A DNA stretch of 64,000 nucleotides, taken from Cellulosimicrobium cellulans. Lineage in GTDB: Bacteria > Actinomycetota > Actinomycetes > Actinomycetales > Cellulomonadaceae. The stretch covers positions 310,001 to 374,000 of the forward strand of contig NZ_VEGH01000002.1 in assembly GCF_007679345.1 (NCBI RefSeq), read 5' to 3'. Below the pieces are notes generated by a model. The model did no database searches. It saw nothing but the letters and a program-made list of their open reading frames with translations, and was not told the origin of the DNA. Of the stretch, positions 63,998-64,000 are shown one piece after another. Positions within the stretch are counted from its first letter, which is position 1. Every line of letters starts with the position of its first letter. Position numbers and translations under genes: made by a program.

Positions 63998-64000
63998 GGG

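Overview
The window is very GC-rich DNA with the gene content and order of a high-GC actinobacterium of the Micrococcales. A Cellulomonas-like organism is my inference from the proteins; no 16S rRNA gene is present to prove it. GTG starts and 1-4 nt stop/start overlaps (GTGA, ATGA, TGATG) are common. The right-hand 24 kb follows the origin-proximal backbone known from Mycobacterium tuberculosis. Read from the right edge inward it runs gyrB, gyrA, DUF3566 gene, tRNA-Ile, a DLW-39 small protein, tRNA-Ala, ppiA, rhomboid protease, crgA, DUF881 gene, class E sortase, pabA/trpG, pknB, pknA, pbpA, rodA, pstP, fhaB, fhaA, tRNA-Leu. oriC and dnaA should therefore lie beyond the right edge.

Layout. 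1-6.7 kb: glycine cleavage operon (gcvP-gcvT-gcvH, minus strand) behind a tandem glycine riboswitch, plus a malate/lactate dehydrogenase-like gene and an ACT-domain gene. 6.9-16.6 kb: a secreted metzincin with DUF4214 repeats, a zinc-ribbon protein, an aminotransferase, an LMW tyrosine phosphatase, a SulP transporter, an NmrA-like reductase, methionine aminopeptidase and a TetR/hydrolase pair with a clear operator. 16.6-26.7 kb: metabolic and surface genes, including a long LAXTG-anchored wall protein, and a strange tiny ORF with an exceptionally strong ribosome binding site inside a structured-RNA-like segment (17255-17474). 26.8-32.5 kb: two NarL-type two-component systems, a universal stress protein and a small alarmone synthetase-like protein. 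34.1-40.4 kb: a sugar ABC importer with an alpha-glucosidase, divergent from a ROK regulator. 40.5-64 kb: the cell-division, cell-wall and Ser/Thr-kinase cluster, sortase region, tRNAs and DNA gyrase.

How the genes work together. The kinase cluster joins PASTA kinase PknB, PknA, phosphatase PstP and FHA readers to the RodA/PbpA wall-synthesis pair, with CrgA nearby for septation. The class E sortase at 52 kb recognises LAXTG-type signals, and the wall protein at 19-21 kb ends in one, so both halves of an anchoring pathway are in the window. The sugar cluster has its own repressor with an inverted-repeat operator between the divergent promoters.

The most unusual structure is a family of intergenic elements with fixed geometry: four 15-nt half-sites arranged 15-4-15-6-15-4-15 (74 nt), two direct followed by two inverted, able to fold into one long hairpin. 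Three copies (40373, 49875, 51117) share one core. A fourth (10767, plus an extra unit at 10748) has the same spacing with a different core. Two copies bracket an AbiEi-like/DUF559 nuclease-like gene sitting inside the otherwise conserved pknB-pabA region, and one copy supplies that gene's stop codon. I regard this as the best candidate for an undescribed system here.
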